From Pseudomonas putida (GTDB lineage: Bacteria > Pseudomonadota > Gammaproteobacteria > Pseudomonadales > Pseudomonadaceae), in assembly GCA_029953615.1 (NCBI GenBank), contig CP124529.1, forward strand, positions 1,054,001 to 1,118,000: a DNA stretch of 64,000 nt, written 5' to 3'. The notes under the pieces were generated by a model, which saw nothing but the letters and a program-made list of their open reading frames with translations, was not told where the DNA came from and did no database searches. Made by a program: the position numbers and the translations under genes. Of the stretch, positions 18,441 to 28,111 are shown piece by piece. Position 1 is the stretch's first letter, and every line of letters starts with the position of its first letter.

Positions 18441-20993
18441 TCAGGTTCGCGGTGATCGGTCGTCGCTAACAGAACGCGCCCAGGCCTCGGTGGTCAAGGT
18501 GCGCATCAGTACCCGCTCGTCAACCTCGTGCTCGCGCATCAATGCCCGGGCACGCCCGCCGTAGTCGCTTTCCTGGCCATTTCTGGCCTGCTGTTCAAGC
18601 GATTCAAGGCGTTCATGGAAGGGCGCAGCCAACGCATCGAAACGCTCTGGGTAGGTTTCACGCAGGTAATTCTGCCAAAAAGGGCGCTCAGCCAACGTAT
18701 CGAGGATGGCCACCGACGTATTGGCCGCCAGTACTTCCAGTTGCGCATGGCTCAGGTCGGCATTGCTTACGTGGGCAAACGAAGCGTAATGCATCTGGTC
18801 TGGTGTTACCGGCAGATCCAGGGCACTTGCCAGACGTGAGCGGTAGTACAGCCGCGTTTCAATTTCGTCGACCTCGACCACTGCCTCTGCGCGCATTCTT
18901 TGCACATGCCGTGCAGCAATGGCATCCAGCAGGTCCAGACGGTGCAATTGCCGGCCCAGACGCAGAAAACGGGCCTCCCGTACCGCCACTGGGACGTCTT
19001 CGATACCTTGGTAAGCGAGGATGGCCACTTCCATCTGGTTGAGTATCAACAGCAAGCGGTCTTCGCAACTACGGGGAGCGTCAGCCTCGCGGAACAATCG
19101 CTCGCGCAATGCTTCGTCGTGTTCGCAGGCATCGAGGATATGCCAGATACGGCGACGATAATGACGGGGGTGTGTTTCAAAATCTTCGCTTTCGGCGAAG
19201 TCTGCGAGGAAACGAAACAAGCCTGCCGAGCCGGACTCCTCCTGCAAACGGTCCCAGCTGGCTTCGCGGCTGGTACGCAGCGCTTCGTTTCGGCTGGCCA
19301 CCCATTCTGCGCGGGTCTGGTCGTTCACTGCCGCATGGGCGTGGGATGCGCCGCCCCTGGCCCGGGAGTCGCTGACGCCGCGGGCCTCGTCAAGCAACTG
19401 GACGCTGGCTTCGTTCAGCGGATTCTCATGCAGATTGAGCCTTCGCAGCCGCAGGCGCAGGCCGCGCATATCCCTTTGCAGCTCGCTGATCCGGTTGTCG
19501 CGCAGGTCGACGTGCGCGCGCAACGCAACCCGCTCATGAAGCAGATTCACATCAACCTGCCCGGTTGCACGCAGGCGCACGTCACGCACGTGCGGCAAGG
19601 CAGAGAGATCAGGCACGCCGTTGAGCGGGTTGTAGCTCAGAGTCAAGGTATTGAGCCGCTGCAAACCCGCCAGACGGCGGCTCCCGGTTTCATCCAGGAC
19701 AATCTGGTTATTACCCAGATTGACCCGTCTTAGCTGGGTAAGGCCCTCGATACCCTCTGGCACACGGCTTAGCCGGTTGCCGCTAAGATCAAGATCGACA
19801 ACATTCGGGAATAGCCTGAGAAACGAAGCATCGATATCTTGTAGTTGCATGTTACGCAACGTTAGCCTGCGTACATGCACATAGTCGACCCCGCGCGGCA
19901 GGACAGGCAGCGCACTGACCGGCTCACCGTCGATGGTCAGCTCATACTGGTCATTACTGTCTACCAGCTTGCGCCGCCAGCTCCGGCGTAACGTATCGGC
20001 GACGCGGCGGCGGCGGATGGCGTCGATGGGGTTCTGCCAGTCGGCCTGCCACTGGCGCAGCACGTCGCGTAGCCCGGCAAGCTGGCGCTGCAGCATCTGG
20101 TAATGGTCCCACAGGTTTTCGCCTCGCTGGCGGACCGCATCCATATAAGCTTCAAGCTGCATTTCACTGAGCGTCGGGAATATCTGGTGGATGCCGCGCC
20201 GGATCGCCTGCCGGCTACTCTCCCCACCGCCGCTCAGGCGGTAAGCCAGGCGGCCGTCGCCAAAGCGTCTGGGTGGCCGTACGCCAGTACCCTTAGGGGC
20301 CAGACCGATCAGCCTGGCGGCCTGTTCGCGCTCCTGTGCAGCGATTTCGAGCACCTTGTCCCGTAGTTGTGTCACTTGCTGCCCGACATTACCCAAGACC
20401 AGCTTCTGCTTGTCGTCCAGGCACTGCAGCACGGCATGTAGTAAAGAAGCATCGCGGCCAGCAGCCTCGCCGTCCAACGCATACCCCTGCGCCCCTTTGA
20501 TGATGACCCGGACTTCGCGGGCCTCGTGGTTTTGGCTGGCAAACAGCACTCGGCCCTCACGATTGCCAGCACGTAATTCAACCCGCACCGAAGCAGGCCA
20601 TGGGGCCTTGCGCTCGACCAGCCCCAATAGCAGCTTTTCACCGTCGGCATTGAGCAGCTGCGGTAGGCGAATACCCAGGCAGGCAACATCTACGCGGCTG
20701 TCACGCAGGTACCAACGGGCACGCTCTGCCATACCCAGCGGCACTCGCCCGCCGGCCAATGGCGACGGCAACTGTGAGGAACTGCTCTGATCAATGATTT
20801 CCTGTGCGCCTCGGGACGATAATCCATTGAAAGCATTCATCAGCCAGGTTTGCTCGGGGGTCGCAGGCGGATGCAAGTCCCGCAGCGCACCCTCCAATGC
20901 CAAGCCACGCAGCCCTGGGCGTCTTGCGCACAGATCCAGCCGCTCATGCAGGTCGATCAGCCGCGCTGGCGGCGCCGCGTGCTCCACGTGCAA
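18441..20993 (-). CDS. LRR and NEL-type E3 ubiquitin ligase-like protein, C-terminal part
   Basis: About 850 residues. The first third is helical and unassigned. Leucine-rich repeats follow at about residues 365-530 (VVDLDLSGNRLSRVPEGIEG, LTLSYNPLNGVPDLS, HVDLRDNRISEL). The C-terminal 270 residues match the NEL domain of IpaH/SspH-type E3 ligases, with the catalytic CxD motif as C643-E-D in RSCEDRLLLILNQMEVAIL. The frame's only possible start is a TTG with no ribosome site, so this is probably the continuation of the upstream frame (1382 codons when joined). If intact and delivered to a eukaryote it could ubiquitinate host proteins; this is inferred from the family. No secretion system is nearby. 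Confidence 0.8.
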   Translation of the reverse strand: MHVEHAAPPARLIDLHERLDLCARRPGLRGLALEGALRDLHPPATPEQTWLMNAFNGLSSRGAQEIIDQSSSSQLPSPLAGGRVPLGMAERARWYLRDSRVDVACLGIRLPQLLNADGEKLLLGLVERKAPWPASVRVELRAGNREGRVLFASQNHEAREVRVIIKGAQGYALDGEAAGRDASLLHAVLQCLDDKQKLVLGNVGQQVTQLRDKVLEIAAQEREQAARLIGLAPKGTGVRPPRRFGDGRLAYRLSGGGESSRQAIRRGIHQIFPTLSEMQLEAYMDAVRQRGENLWDHYQMLQRQLAGLRDVLRQWQADWQNPIDAIRRRRVADTLRRSWRRKLVDSNDQYELTIDGEPVSALPVLPRGVDYVHVRRLTLRNMQLQDIDASFLRLFPNVVDLDLSGNRLSRVPEGIEGLTQLRRVNLGNNQIVLDETGSRRLAGLQRLNTLTLSYNPLNGVPDLSALPHVRDVRLRATGQVDVNLLHERVALRAHVDLRDNRISELQRDMRGLRLRLRRLNLHENPLNEASVQLLDEARGVSDSRARGGASHAHAAVNDQTRAEWVASRNEALRTSREASWDRLQEESGSAGLFRFLADFAESEDFETHPRHYRRRIWHILDACEHDEALRERLFREADAPRSCEDRLLLILNQMEVAILAYQGIEDVPVAVREARFLRLGRQLHRLDLLDAIAARHVQRMRAEAVVEVDEIETRLYYRSRLASALDLPVTPDQMHYASFAHVSNADLSHAQLEVLAANTSVAILDTLAERPFWQNYLRETYPERFDALAAPFHERLESLEQQARNGQESDYGGRARALMREHEVDERVLMRTLTTEAWARSVSDDRSPRT

Positions 20994-22590
20994 GCGCCGT
21001 TAACTGGTCCACTTGCAGGCCCGCCGCATCAAGCAGCACCTTGGCCCTGGGCTCCAGAAGGTCGGCAAAATGTTCGCCGGGCAAGCCTTGCAGCAATACC
21101 AGCGGGTTGTTCTCCGCGGCGGGGTAATGGGAATTTCGCAGCAACCTGACCTTGCCACCCGTCATTACCTGGGGTTCCAGCGCATCCACCCAAGGTACCC
21201 GCTTGAGCAGGTGAAGCGCTGCGGCGCTCGCCCCCGTCAACGCCACCCCCTGGGCAACGGAAAACAAATGCTCCAGCGCGCCCTGGCGATCGCCCAACCG
21301 CCAGTCCTGATAACCTTCATATACTTCGTCCAGCAGCTGCGCGGCGCTCACTACCAACAACAATTCACCCAGGACAGGCACGACAAAGGCGGCCAAGCCC
21401 AGCAGGTCCAGCCCGGCATACAGCAGCCCCTGCAAACGCTTGTGCCTGCTCAACCGATCCTCTTCATCGGTCGGAACGGCAATGAAGCGCGCATCATCAT
21501 AGATTTTCGCCACGACCTGGGTACGCACATGGCTGAACACCGAAGCCTCGACCGGCAGGTTGCGCCCGTCCAGTTCCGCCGGTCGGCTGGAACCCGCGGA
21601 CGCCAGGGCGCGTGCAAGGGCCATTTCGAAACCTTTACGGTCCTCGGCCTTGAGAAAGCGCCGCATGAACGCGAGGAAAGGCTCGTGCCTGAGCCGTAGC
21701 GCCAGATCGCCATACACGTCATCCCACGCATCGTAATGCCGCAGGCTTTTTTCGGGGTCGCCAGGTATCCAGACGATGATTTCATCCACTGCGGCCCCCG
21801 GCGCTGGCCGCCATTCCAGGGTGACAATGCCCACCATGCACTTGCCCAACAGGTATAACTGCCGCGGCGTCAGCGTACCGCCTGCGTAAGCTGGTAGCGC
21901 TGGCCGCTCAAGTATCGGCAACAAACGGCGCAGATCGCGCTCGTCCAGCGCTCCCTTGATTCTGCCTTCATACAGCTCTGCCTTCATCCGGGTACGCAAA
22001 CTGTCCTGAAACAGCTGTTCGATGGCATGGCGCGCCTGGTCGACAGGCTGGCCCCGGCCTGCCTTGGGCTGTAGAACCGTCTTCAACAGCGCCTGGTAAC
22101 GGCCACCGACATCCAGCGTGCGGCACAGGCTGACAAAATGCTCAAACCTCATGCCCAGCCGCCCCCCTTCGCCGTCAACCAGGTACGCCTTGCGCAACAG
22201 CCAGGGCACGCTCTCTTCTACATCGAAATTGTGCAGGGCCGCCGCGAGCAGGGATTGCCGGGTGGTATAGGTGATCATCGGCTTGTGGATCTTCTCTGCA
22301 GCCGAAGGCAGTGGAAACTCCTCGCTGACCACTACGAAAGCGCGGCGAGGGTCGACATGCCCAAGCCCTGCTTCCGCCAAGGCCCTTTCCAGCAACGGCG
22401 CTGCGAAGTCGTCAACCGCCGGGATGCGACTCAGCAGATGCTGCAGCTGATCGGCAACCTGCTGCTGCGCGATCAAAGCCTGTCGATAGGGCTCGACATG
22501 TCGCGCCTGGGCAGCGGCCAACCAAGGGGGGAGCTGGCGGGCGATCAACTGATCAACCGACCCGGACGGAAGACTATCGGCAGATGGCAT
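20944..22590 (-). CDS. Dermonecrotic-toxin-like (DUF6543) N-terminal part of the NEL effector gene
   Basis: 548 residues starting MPSADSLPSGSVDQLIARQLPPWLA, with AGGAGA seven bases before the ATG. The sequence resembles the large N-terminal region (DUF6543 / dermonecrotic toxin domain) that precedes LRR-NEL in very large Pseudomonas proteins. KPMITYTTRQSLLAAALHNFD and EWRPAPG...IVWIPGDPEKSLRHYD are recognisable segments. A hydrophobic stretch (LLGLAAFVVPVLGELLLVVS) lies near residue 430. It ends at a TGA inside the overlap with the LRR-NEL frame, so the pair is likely one gene broken by one base. It is divergent from aatJ. Confidence 0.7.
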   Translation of the reverse strand: MPSADSLPSGSVDQLIARQLPPWLAAAQARHVEPYRQALIAQQQVADQLQHLLSRIPAVDDFAAPLLERALAEAGLGHVDPRRAFVVVSEEFPLPSAAEKIHKPMITYTTRQSLLAAALHNFDVEESVPWLLRKAYLVDGEGGRLGMRFEHFVSLCRTLDVGGRYQALLKTVLQPKAGRGQPVDQARHAIEQLFQDSLRTRMKAELYEGRIKGALDERDLRRLLPILERPALPAYAGGTLTPRQLYLLGKCMVGIVTLEWRPAPGAAVDEIIVWIPGDPEKSLRHYDAWDDVYGDLALRLRHEPFLAFMRRFLKAEDRKGFEMALARALASAGSSRPAELDGRNLPVEASVFSHVRTQVVAKIYDDARFIAVPTDEEDRLSRHKRLQGLLYAGLDLLGLAAFVVPVLGELLLVVSAAQLLDEVYEGYQDWRLGDRQGALEHLFSVAQGVALTGASAAALHLLKRVPWVDALEPQVMTGGKVRLLRNSHYPAAENNPLVLLQGLPGEHFADLLEPRAKVLLDAAGLQVDQLTALARGARGAASAADRPA

Positions 22591-22683
22591 GGTGGTTTCT
22601 CCTGGTCTGAAAAGACGCAGGACACCACACGCAATATTGATAAACGCGGTACTTATAGCAGGACTACAGCGCTCGCCCATCTA

Positions 22684-22728
22684 TTCGGATTTCCGAACAG
22701 GGTAAATGCATTCGTTCGGAAATCCGGA
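22684..22728 (+). promoter_or_regulatory. Two AauR-like inverted repeats upstream of aatJ
   Basis: TTCGGATTTCCGAA (22684-22697) is a perfect TTCGG-N4-CCGAA inverted repeat. TTCGGAAATCCGGA (22715-22728) is a copy with one mismatch, 31 bases away. They lie about 80-120 bases above the sigma-54 promoter, the normal position for an activator such as AauR. They also lie about 95 bases from the divergent NEL gene start. Confidence 0.65.
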
Positions 22729-22805
22729 AACTTCCAGTTACGCAGAAATCGTCAAGAAAGGTTCATACCCTGAGATTTCGCGGGTTTATGATCGATATCA
22801 GAGCT

Positions 22806-22820
22806 TGGCACGACTCATGC
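22806..22820 (+). promoter_or_regulatory. Sigma-54 promoter of aatJQMP
   Basis: TGGCACGACTCATGC has GG and GC exactly 12 bases apart and differs from the TGGCACG-N4-TTGC consensus in one base. It lies about 105 bases before aatJ, whose operon encodes a sigma-54-dependent activator (AauR). Confidence 0.75.
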
Positions 22821-22894
22821 TCTACACTTGGTAGCCGAATGCACCCCGCTTCATGCTGTATTCGTTGAACGAAAGAGTCCGCCAACGGCTCCAT

Positions 22895-22920
22895 AAAAAA
22901 AACAAACACGTCGAGGAAAA
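22895..22920 (+). promoter_or_regulatory. A-rich motif beside the aatJ Shine-Dalgarno
   Basis: An A-rich run ending AAAACAAACA lies directly before the ribosome site GAGGAAAA. AAAAACAA fits the AANAANAA Hfq/Crc element. The role is inferred. Confidence 0.4.
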
Positions 22921-22924
22921 TTTG

Positions 22925-23842
22925 ATGCGCATCGTTCGTCAATTGCTGGGCGCCGCCATCGCGGCCGCTGTGATCGCTTCGCCGGCCATGGCCGAAGAAC
23001 TGACCGGCACCCTGAAGAAGATCAAGGATTCGGGCACCATCACCCTGGGCCACCGCGACTCCTCCATCCCGTTTTCCTACCTGGCCGGCAAGCCCGAGCC
23101 CGTGGGCTACTCGCACGACATCCAGCTGGCTGTCGTCGAGGCCCTGAAGAAGCAACTGGGCACGGACATCAAAGTCCGCTACAACCTGGTCACCTCCCAG
23201 ACCCGCATCCCGCTGGTGCAAAACGGCACCGTGGACCTCGAGTGCGGCTCCACCACCAACAACGTCGAGCGCCAGCAGCAAGTCGGCTTCTCGGTCGGTA
23301 TCTTCGAAGTCGGTACCCGCCTGCTGACCAAGGTCAAGGATGGTCAGCCGGCATACAAGGACTTCCCGGACCTGGCCGGCAAGAACGTGGTAACCACCGC
23401 CGGTACCACCTCCGAGCGCATCCTCAAGGCGATGAACGCCGACAAGCAGATGAAGATGAACGTGATTTCCGCCAAGGACCACGGTGAAGCCTTCAACATG
23501 CTCGAAAGCGGCCGCGCCGTGGCCTTCATGATGGACGACGCCTTGCTCGCCGGCGAAATGGCCAAGGCGCGCAAACCGTCGGACTGGGTCATTACCGGTA
23601 CCCCGCAGTCGTACGAAATCTATGGCTGCATGGTGCGCAAGGATGACGCGGCCTTCAAGAAAGCGGTCGATGATGCCATCGTCGGTTACTTCAAGTCGGG
23701 CGAGGTCAACAAGAGCTACGACAAGTGGTTCCAGCAGCCGATTCCGCCAAAGGGCCTGAACCTGCAGTTCCCGATGAGCGAAGAGCTGAAGAAACTGATC
23801 GCCGAGCCGACCGACAAGGCCGCGGACGAGAAGAAGTCCTGA
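22925..23842 (+). CDS. aatJ: Glutamate/aspartate-binding periplasmic protein
   Basis: Solute-binding subunit of an acidic amino acid ABC importer (GltI/AatJ family). The 305-residue product has a signal peptide (MRIVRQLLGAAIAAAVIASP, cleavage after AMA) and the family 3 binding-protein fold, with SGTITLGHRDSSIPFSY and QNGTVDLECGSTTNN. The ATG at 22925 is chosen for its GAGGAAAA site; the frame stays open upstream. A strong hairpin follows before aatQ, which would favour high expression of this subunit. A sigma-54 promoter and AauR-like repeats lie upstream. Confidence 0.94.
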   Translation: MRIVRQLLGAAIAAAVIASPAMAEELTGTLKKIKDSGTITLGHRDSSIPFSYLAGKPEPVGYSHDIQLAVVEALKKQLGTDIKVRYNLVTSQTRIPLVQNGTVDLECGSTTNNVERQQQVGFSVGIFEVGTRLLTKVKDGQPAYKDFPDLAGKNVVTTAGTTSERILKAMNADKQMKMNVISAKDHGEAFNMLESGRAVAFMMDDALLAGEMAKARKPSDWVITGTPQSYEIYGCMVRKDDAAFKKAVDDAIVGYFKSGEVNKSYDKWFQQPIPPKGLNLQFPMSEELKKLIAEPTDKAADEKKS

Positions 23843-23913
23843 CTCTCAGATAGTGGCCCGGTGCTCAACAGCACCAATCAACTCTGCAGGCCACCCATTA
23901 GTGTCTAACCTTT

Positions 23914-23942
23914 CATCCGAGGGCGCTCGCCGCCCTCGGATG
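23914..23942 (+). other. Perfect 12-bp stem-loop between aatJ and aatQ
   Basis: CATCCGAGGGCG / CGCCCTCGGATG encloses a five-base loop without a T-run. Such hairpins after binding-protein genes commonly stabilise the upstream message and lower expression of the permease genes. Confidence 0.7.
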
Positions 23943-23984
23943 GTCGAAGGTGCCCGTGAAACAATCGTCTGAGGGGAAATCCCG

Positions 23985-24731
23985 ATGAATTACAACTGGG
24001 ACTGGGGCGTGTTCTTCAAGTCCACCGGCGTGGGCAGCGAAACCTATCTGGACTGGTACGTCACCGGCCTGGGCTGGACCATCGCCATCGCCATCTCCGC
24101 CTGGATCATCGCCTTGTTGCTGGGTTCGATCCTCGGTGTCATGCGTACCGTGCCGAACCGGCTGGTTTCAGGTATCGCCACCGCCTACGTGGAACTGTTC
24201 CGCAACGTACCGCTGCTGGTGCAATTGTTCATCTGGTACTTCCTGGTACCGGATCTGCTGCCCGAAGGCCTGCAGGAATGGTTCAAGCAGGACCTCAACC
24301 CGACCACTTCGGCGCTGATCAGCGTGGTCATCTGCCTGGGCCTGTTCACCGCCGCCCGCGTTTGTGAGCAAGTGCGCACCGGTATCCAGGCATTGCCGCG
24401 TGGCCAGGAAGCCGCTGCCCGCGCCATGGGTTTCAGCCTGTCGCAGATCTACACCAACGTGCTGCTGCCGCAAGCCTACCGGATCATCATTCCGCCGCTC
24501 ACTTCGGAATTCCTGAACGTGTTCAAGAACTCCTCGGTGGCTTCGCTGATCGGCCTGATGGAACTGCTGGCGCAGACCAAGCAGACCGCCGAATTCTCGG
24601 CCAACCTGTTCGAGGCCTTCACCCTGGCCACGCTGATCTACTTCACCCTGAACATGGGCCTGATGCTGCTCATGCGCATGGTCGAGAAGAAGGTCTCGGT
24701 GCCCGGCCTGATTTCTGTAGGGGGCAAATAA
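23985..24731 (+). CDS. aatQ: Acidic amino acid ABC transporter permease
   Basis: One of the two inner-membrane permeases of the glutamate/aspartate importer. The 248-residue product has several hydrophobic helices. The polar amino acid permease signature (EAAARAMGFSLSQIYTNVLL, EAA loop) lies near residues 144-163. The ATG has GAGGGGA upstream. It is followed directly by aatM with no gap. Confidence 0.93.
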   Translation: MNYNWDWGVFFKSTGVGSETYLDWYVTGLGWTIAIAISAWIIALLLGSILGVMRTVPNRLVSGIATAYVELFRNVPLLVQLFIWYFLVPDLLPEGLQEWFKQDLNPTTSALISVVICLGLFTAARVCEQVRTGIQALPRGQEAAARAMGFSLSQIYTNVLLPQAYRIIIPPLTSEFLNVFKNSSVASLIGLMELLAQTKQTAEFSANLFEAFTLATLIYFTLNMGLMLLMRMVEKKVSVPGLISVGGK

Positions 24732-25399
24732 ATGGAAATGGATTTCAGCGAAATCATCCCGGCCCTGCCAGCCCTGTGGGAAGGCATGGTCATGACCCTG
24801 CAACTGATGGTCATGGGCGTGGTCGGCGGCATCGTGCTGGGGACCATCCTGGCCCTGATGCGCCTGTCGTCGAGCAAGCTGCTGTCGAACCTGGCCGGCG
24901 CCTACGTCAACTACTTCCGCTCGATCCCGCTGCTGCTGGTCATCACCTGGTTCTACCTGGCGGTACCGTTCGTGCTGCGCTGGATCACCGGCGAAGACAC
25001 CCCGGTGGGTGCCTTCACCTCGTGCGTGGTGGCGTTCATGATGTTCGAGGCCGCGTACTTCTGCGAAATCGTCCGCGCTGGTGTGCAGTCGATCTCCAAG
25101 GGCCAGATGGGCGCCGCCCAGGCCCTGGGCATGACCTACGGCCAGACCATGCGCCTGATCATCCTGCCCCAGGCCTTCCGCAAGATGACCCCGCTGCTGT
25201 TGCAGCAGAGCATCATCCTGTTCCAGGACACCTCGCTGGTATACACCGTGGGCCTGGTGGACTTCCTCAACTCGGCACGCTCCAACGGCGATATCATCGG
25301 GCGCTCCCATGAGTTCCTGATCTTCGCCGGTGTCGTGTACTTCCTCATCAGCTTCTCCGCTTCGTGGCTGGTCAAGCGCCTGCAAAAAAGGATCACCGT

Positions 25400-25403
<4 letters not shown>
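24732..25403 (+). CDS. aatM: Acidic amino acid ABC transporter permease
   Basis: Second permease subunit, 223 residues, starting at the base after the aatQ stop. It has about five hydrophobic helices and the EAA loop [20 protein letters not shown] near residue 130-150. It overlaps the start of aatP by four bases (ATGA), so translation of the whole transporter is tightly coupled. Confidence 0.93.
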
Positions 25404-26134
<731 letters not shown>

Positions 26135-26158
26135 TTTTGCTTCACTGAAGCGCTCGGT

Positions 26159-26182
26159 GCCGCCGCCCTTTCGGGCGGCGGC
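26159..26182 (+). other. Strong stem-loop between aatP and aauS
   Basis: GCCGCCGCCC and GGGCGGCGGC pair around a TTTC loop. There is no following T-run, so it may stabilise or attenuate rather than fully end the transport operon message. Confidence 0.65.
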
Positions 26183-26206
26183 GCTGGTCGTGACAAGGCC
26201 ACTGTG

Positions 26207-28111
26207 ATGAAATGCGATCCTTCGCTTCTTCTCCCTGCCAAGCCTGCCGTGAAATCCCGCCTGCTCCGCCAATTGCTGTTGCCGCCACTGATCATCCTGC
26301 TGATGGTCGGCCTGGGCATGGCTGGCTACCTGATCAGCGAGAGCAACGGCATCCGCACCCTCAGCGAAAACGGCGAGCGCCAGCTTGAGCTGCACGCACG
26401 CACGGTCGAGAGCGAAATCAGCAAGTACACCTACCTGCCGAGCCTGCTGGAGCTGGAAGATAGTGTCTCGCACCTGCTCACCGACCCTGACGGTGGCTCG
26501 CGGCAGGCCGTCAACGAATACCTCGAAGGCCTGAACCGGCGCAGCCGCAGCCGGGCCATCTTCGTCCTCGATACCAATGGCCGGGTCCAGGCCACCAGCA
26601 ACTGGCGCGATGCCGACTCGTTCCTCGGCGAGGACCTGTCGTTCCGGGCCTACTTCCAGACCGCCGTGCGCGGCGAGCCCGGGCGTTTCTACGGCATCGG
26701 CAGCACCACCGGCGAGGCCGGCTATTACCTGGCCCATGGCCTGGAAGAGCACGGCAAGATCATTGGCGTGGCGGTGATCAAGGTGCGCCTGGACACCCTT
26801 GAGGAGCGCTGGCAACGTGCCCGCCTGGAAGCGTTCGTCAGCGACGAGAACGGCATCATCATCCTCTCCAGCGACCCGGCCCGGCGCCTGAAGTCGGTAC
26901 GCCCGCTGACGCCGCAGATCAAGGAGCGTCTGGCCCGCAGCCTGCAGTACTACTGGTGGCCGCTGAACGAGCTGCAGCCCCTCGCCCGGGAAACCCTGGC
27001 CGATGGTGTGGAAAAGCTGACCTTCCCGGCCAACAGCGAAACCGCACAGGGCAAGGCCCGCGAAATGGCCTACCTGGCCCAGACCCGGCGCCTGGCCGAC
27101 ACGCCCTGGCATTTCACCCTGCTGACCCCACTGCAGGACCTGCGTCGCGAATCCATGGTGCAAGGCATCCTGGTGGGCGTGGCCTTCGCCTTGCTGGCGA
27201 TTCTCGGCATCGCCTGGAACGAACGGCGCAAGGTCATCGCCACTCGACTGGCAGCCCGCGAGGCGCTGCAGGAAGCCAACAGCCAGCTGGAGCGACGGAT
27301 TGCCGAACGCACAGCCGACCTGCGCGCCAGCAACGAACGCCTGAAGGGCCAGATTCGCGAGCGCCGGCATGCCGAACAGACCCTGCGCCACGCCCAGGAT
27401 GAACTGGTACAGGCCGGCAAGCTGGCCGCCATCGGGCAGATGTCCACCAGCATTGCCCACGAACTGAACCAGCCGCTGGCTGCGCTGCGCACGTTGTCCG
27501 GCAACACCGTGCGCTTCCTCGAACGCGGGGCGCTGGAAACCGCCAGTACCAACCTGCGCACCATGAACGACCTGATCGACCGCATGGGCCGCATCACCGC
27601 CAGCCTGCGCTCGTTCGCCCGGCGCGGTGACGACAGCGGCCAGGCCTCGCTGGCCAAGGCGGTGGACGCTACCCTGCAGGTGCTGGCCAACCGCATCAGC
27701 GCCTGCCACCTGCAGTTGCACAATCAGTTCGAAGACCAGCAACTGGCCATCGACCAGACGCGACTGGAGCAGATCCTGGTCAACCTGATCGGCAACGCTC
27801 TGGATGCCATGGCCGCCCAGCCACGGCCGCAACTGTGGCTGGAAGGCGAGCTGCAGGGCGACAAGTACCGTTTGCAGGTGCGCGACAATGGCCATGGCAT
27901 CGACGCCGAGGCGCGCAAGCACCTGTTCGAACCTTTCTTCACCACCAAACCGGGCGAACATGGCCTGGGCCTGGGCCTGACCCTGTCGGCGAGCCTTGCC
28001 GCCGCCGCCAAGGGCAGCCTCAACGTCGAGCACCCCGCCAATGGCGGTACGGCCTTCGTCCTCGCCCTGCCCCTGGCCTCAACCCCTAGCGAATCGGCAG
28101 AGCACCCATGA
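26207..28111 (+). CDS. aauS: Sensor histidine kinase of the acidic amino acid system
   Basis: Membrane sensor of the DctB type, about 634 residues. A helix near residues 20-40 and another near 318-338 flank a periplasmic sensor region. A coiled coil (QLERRIAERTADLRASNERL) leads to the dimerisation domain, with the phosphorylated His at about H418 in SIAHELNQPLAALR. A HATPase domain follows (NLIGNALDA, DNGHGID, GLGLGLTLS). An in-frame GTG lies one codon upstream. It overlaps aauR by four bases. Confidence 0.92.
   Translation: MKCDPSLLLPAKPAVKSRLLRQLLLPPLIILLMVGLGMAGYLISESNGIRTLSENGERQLELHARTVESEISKYTYLPSLLELEDSVSHLLTDPDGGSRQAVNEYLEGLNRRSRSRAIFVLDTNGRVQATSNWRDADSFLGEDLSFRAYFQTAVRGEPGRFYGIGSTTGEAGYYLAHGLEEHGKIIGVAVIKVRLDTLEERWQRARLEAFVSDENGIIILSSDPARRLKSVRPLTPQIKERLARSLQYYWWPLNELQPLARETLADGVEKLTFPANSETAQGKAREMAYLAQTRRLADTPWHFTLLTPLQDLRRESMVQGILVGVAFALLAILGIAWNERRKVIATRLAAREALQEANSQLERRIAERTADLRASNERLKGQIRERRHAEQTLRHAQDELVQAGKLAAIGQMSTSIAHELNQPLAALRTLSGNTVRFLERGALETASTNLRTMNDLIDRMGRITASLRSFARRGDDSGQASLAKAVDATLQVLANRISACHLQLHNQFEDQQLAIDQTRLEQILVNLIGNALDAMAAQPRPQLWLEGELQGDKYRLQVRDNGHGIDAEARKHLFEPFFTTKPGEHGLGLGLTLSASLAAAAKGSLNVEHPANGGTAFVLALPLASTPSESAEHP

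Noticed and set aside
20987..20993. TTG or GTG codons as true starts of a separate LRR-NEL gene
   Set aside because: No ribosome site precedes them, they lie inside the upstream coding frame, and the total length indicates a one-base shift.
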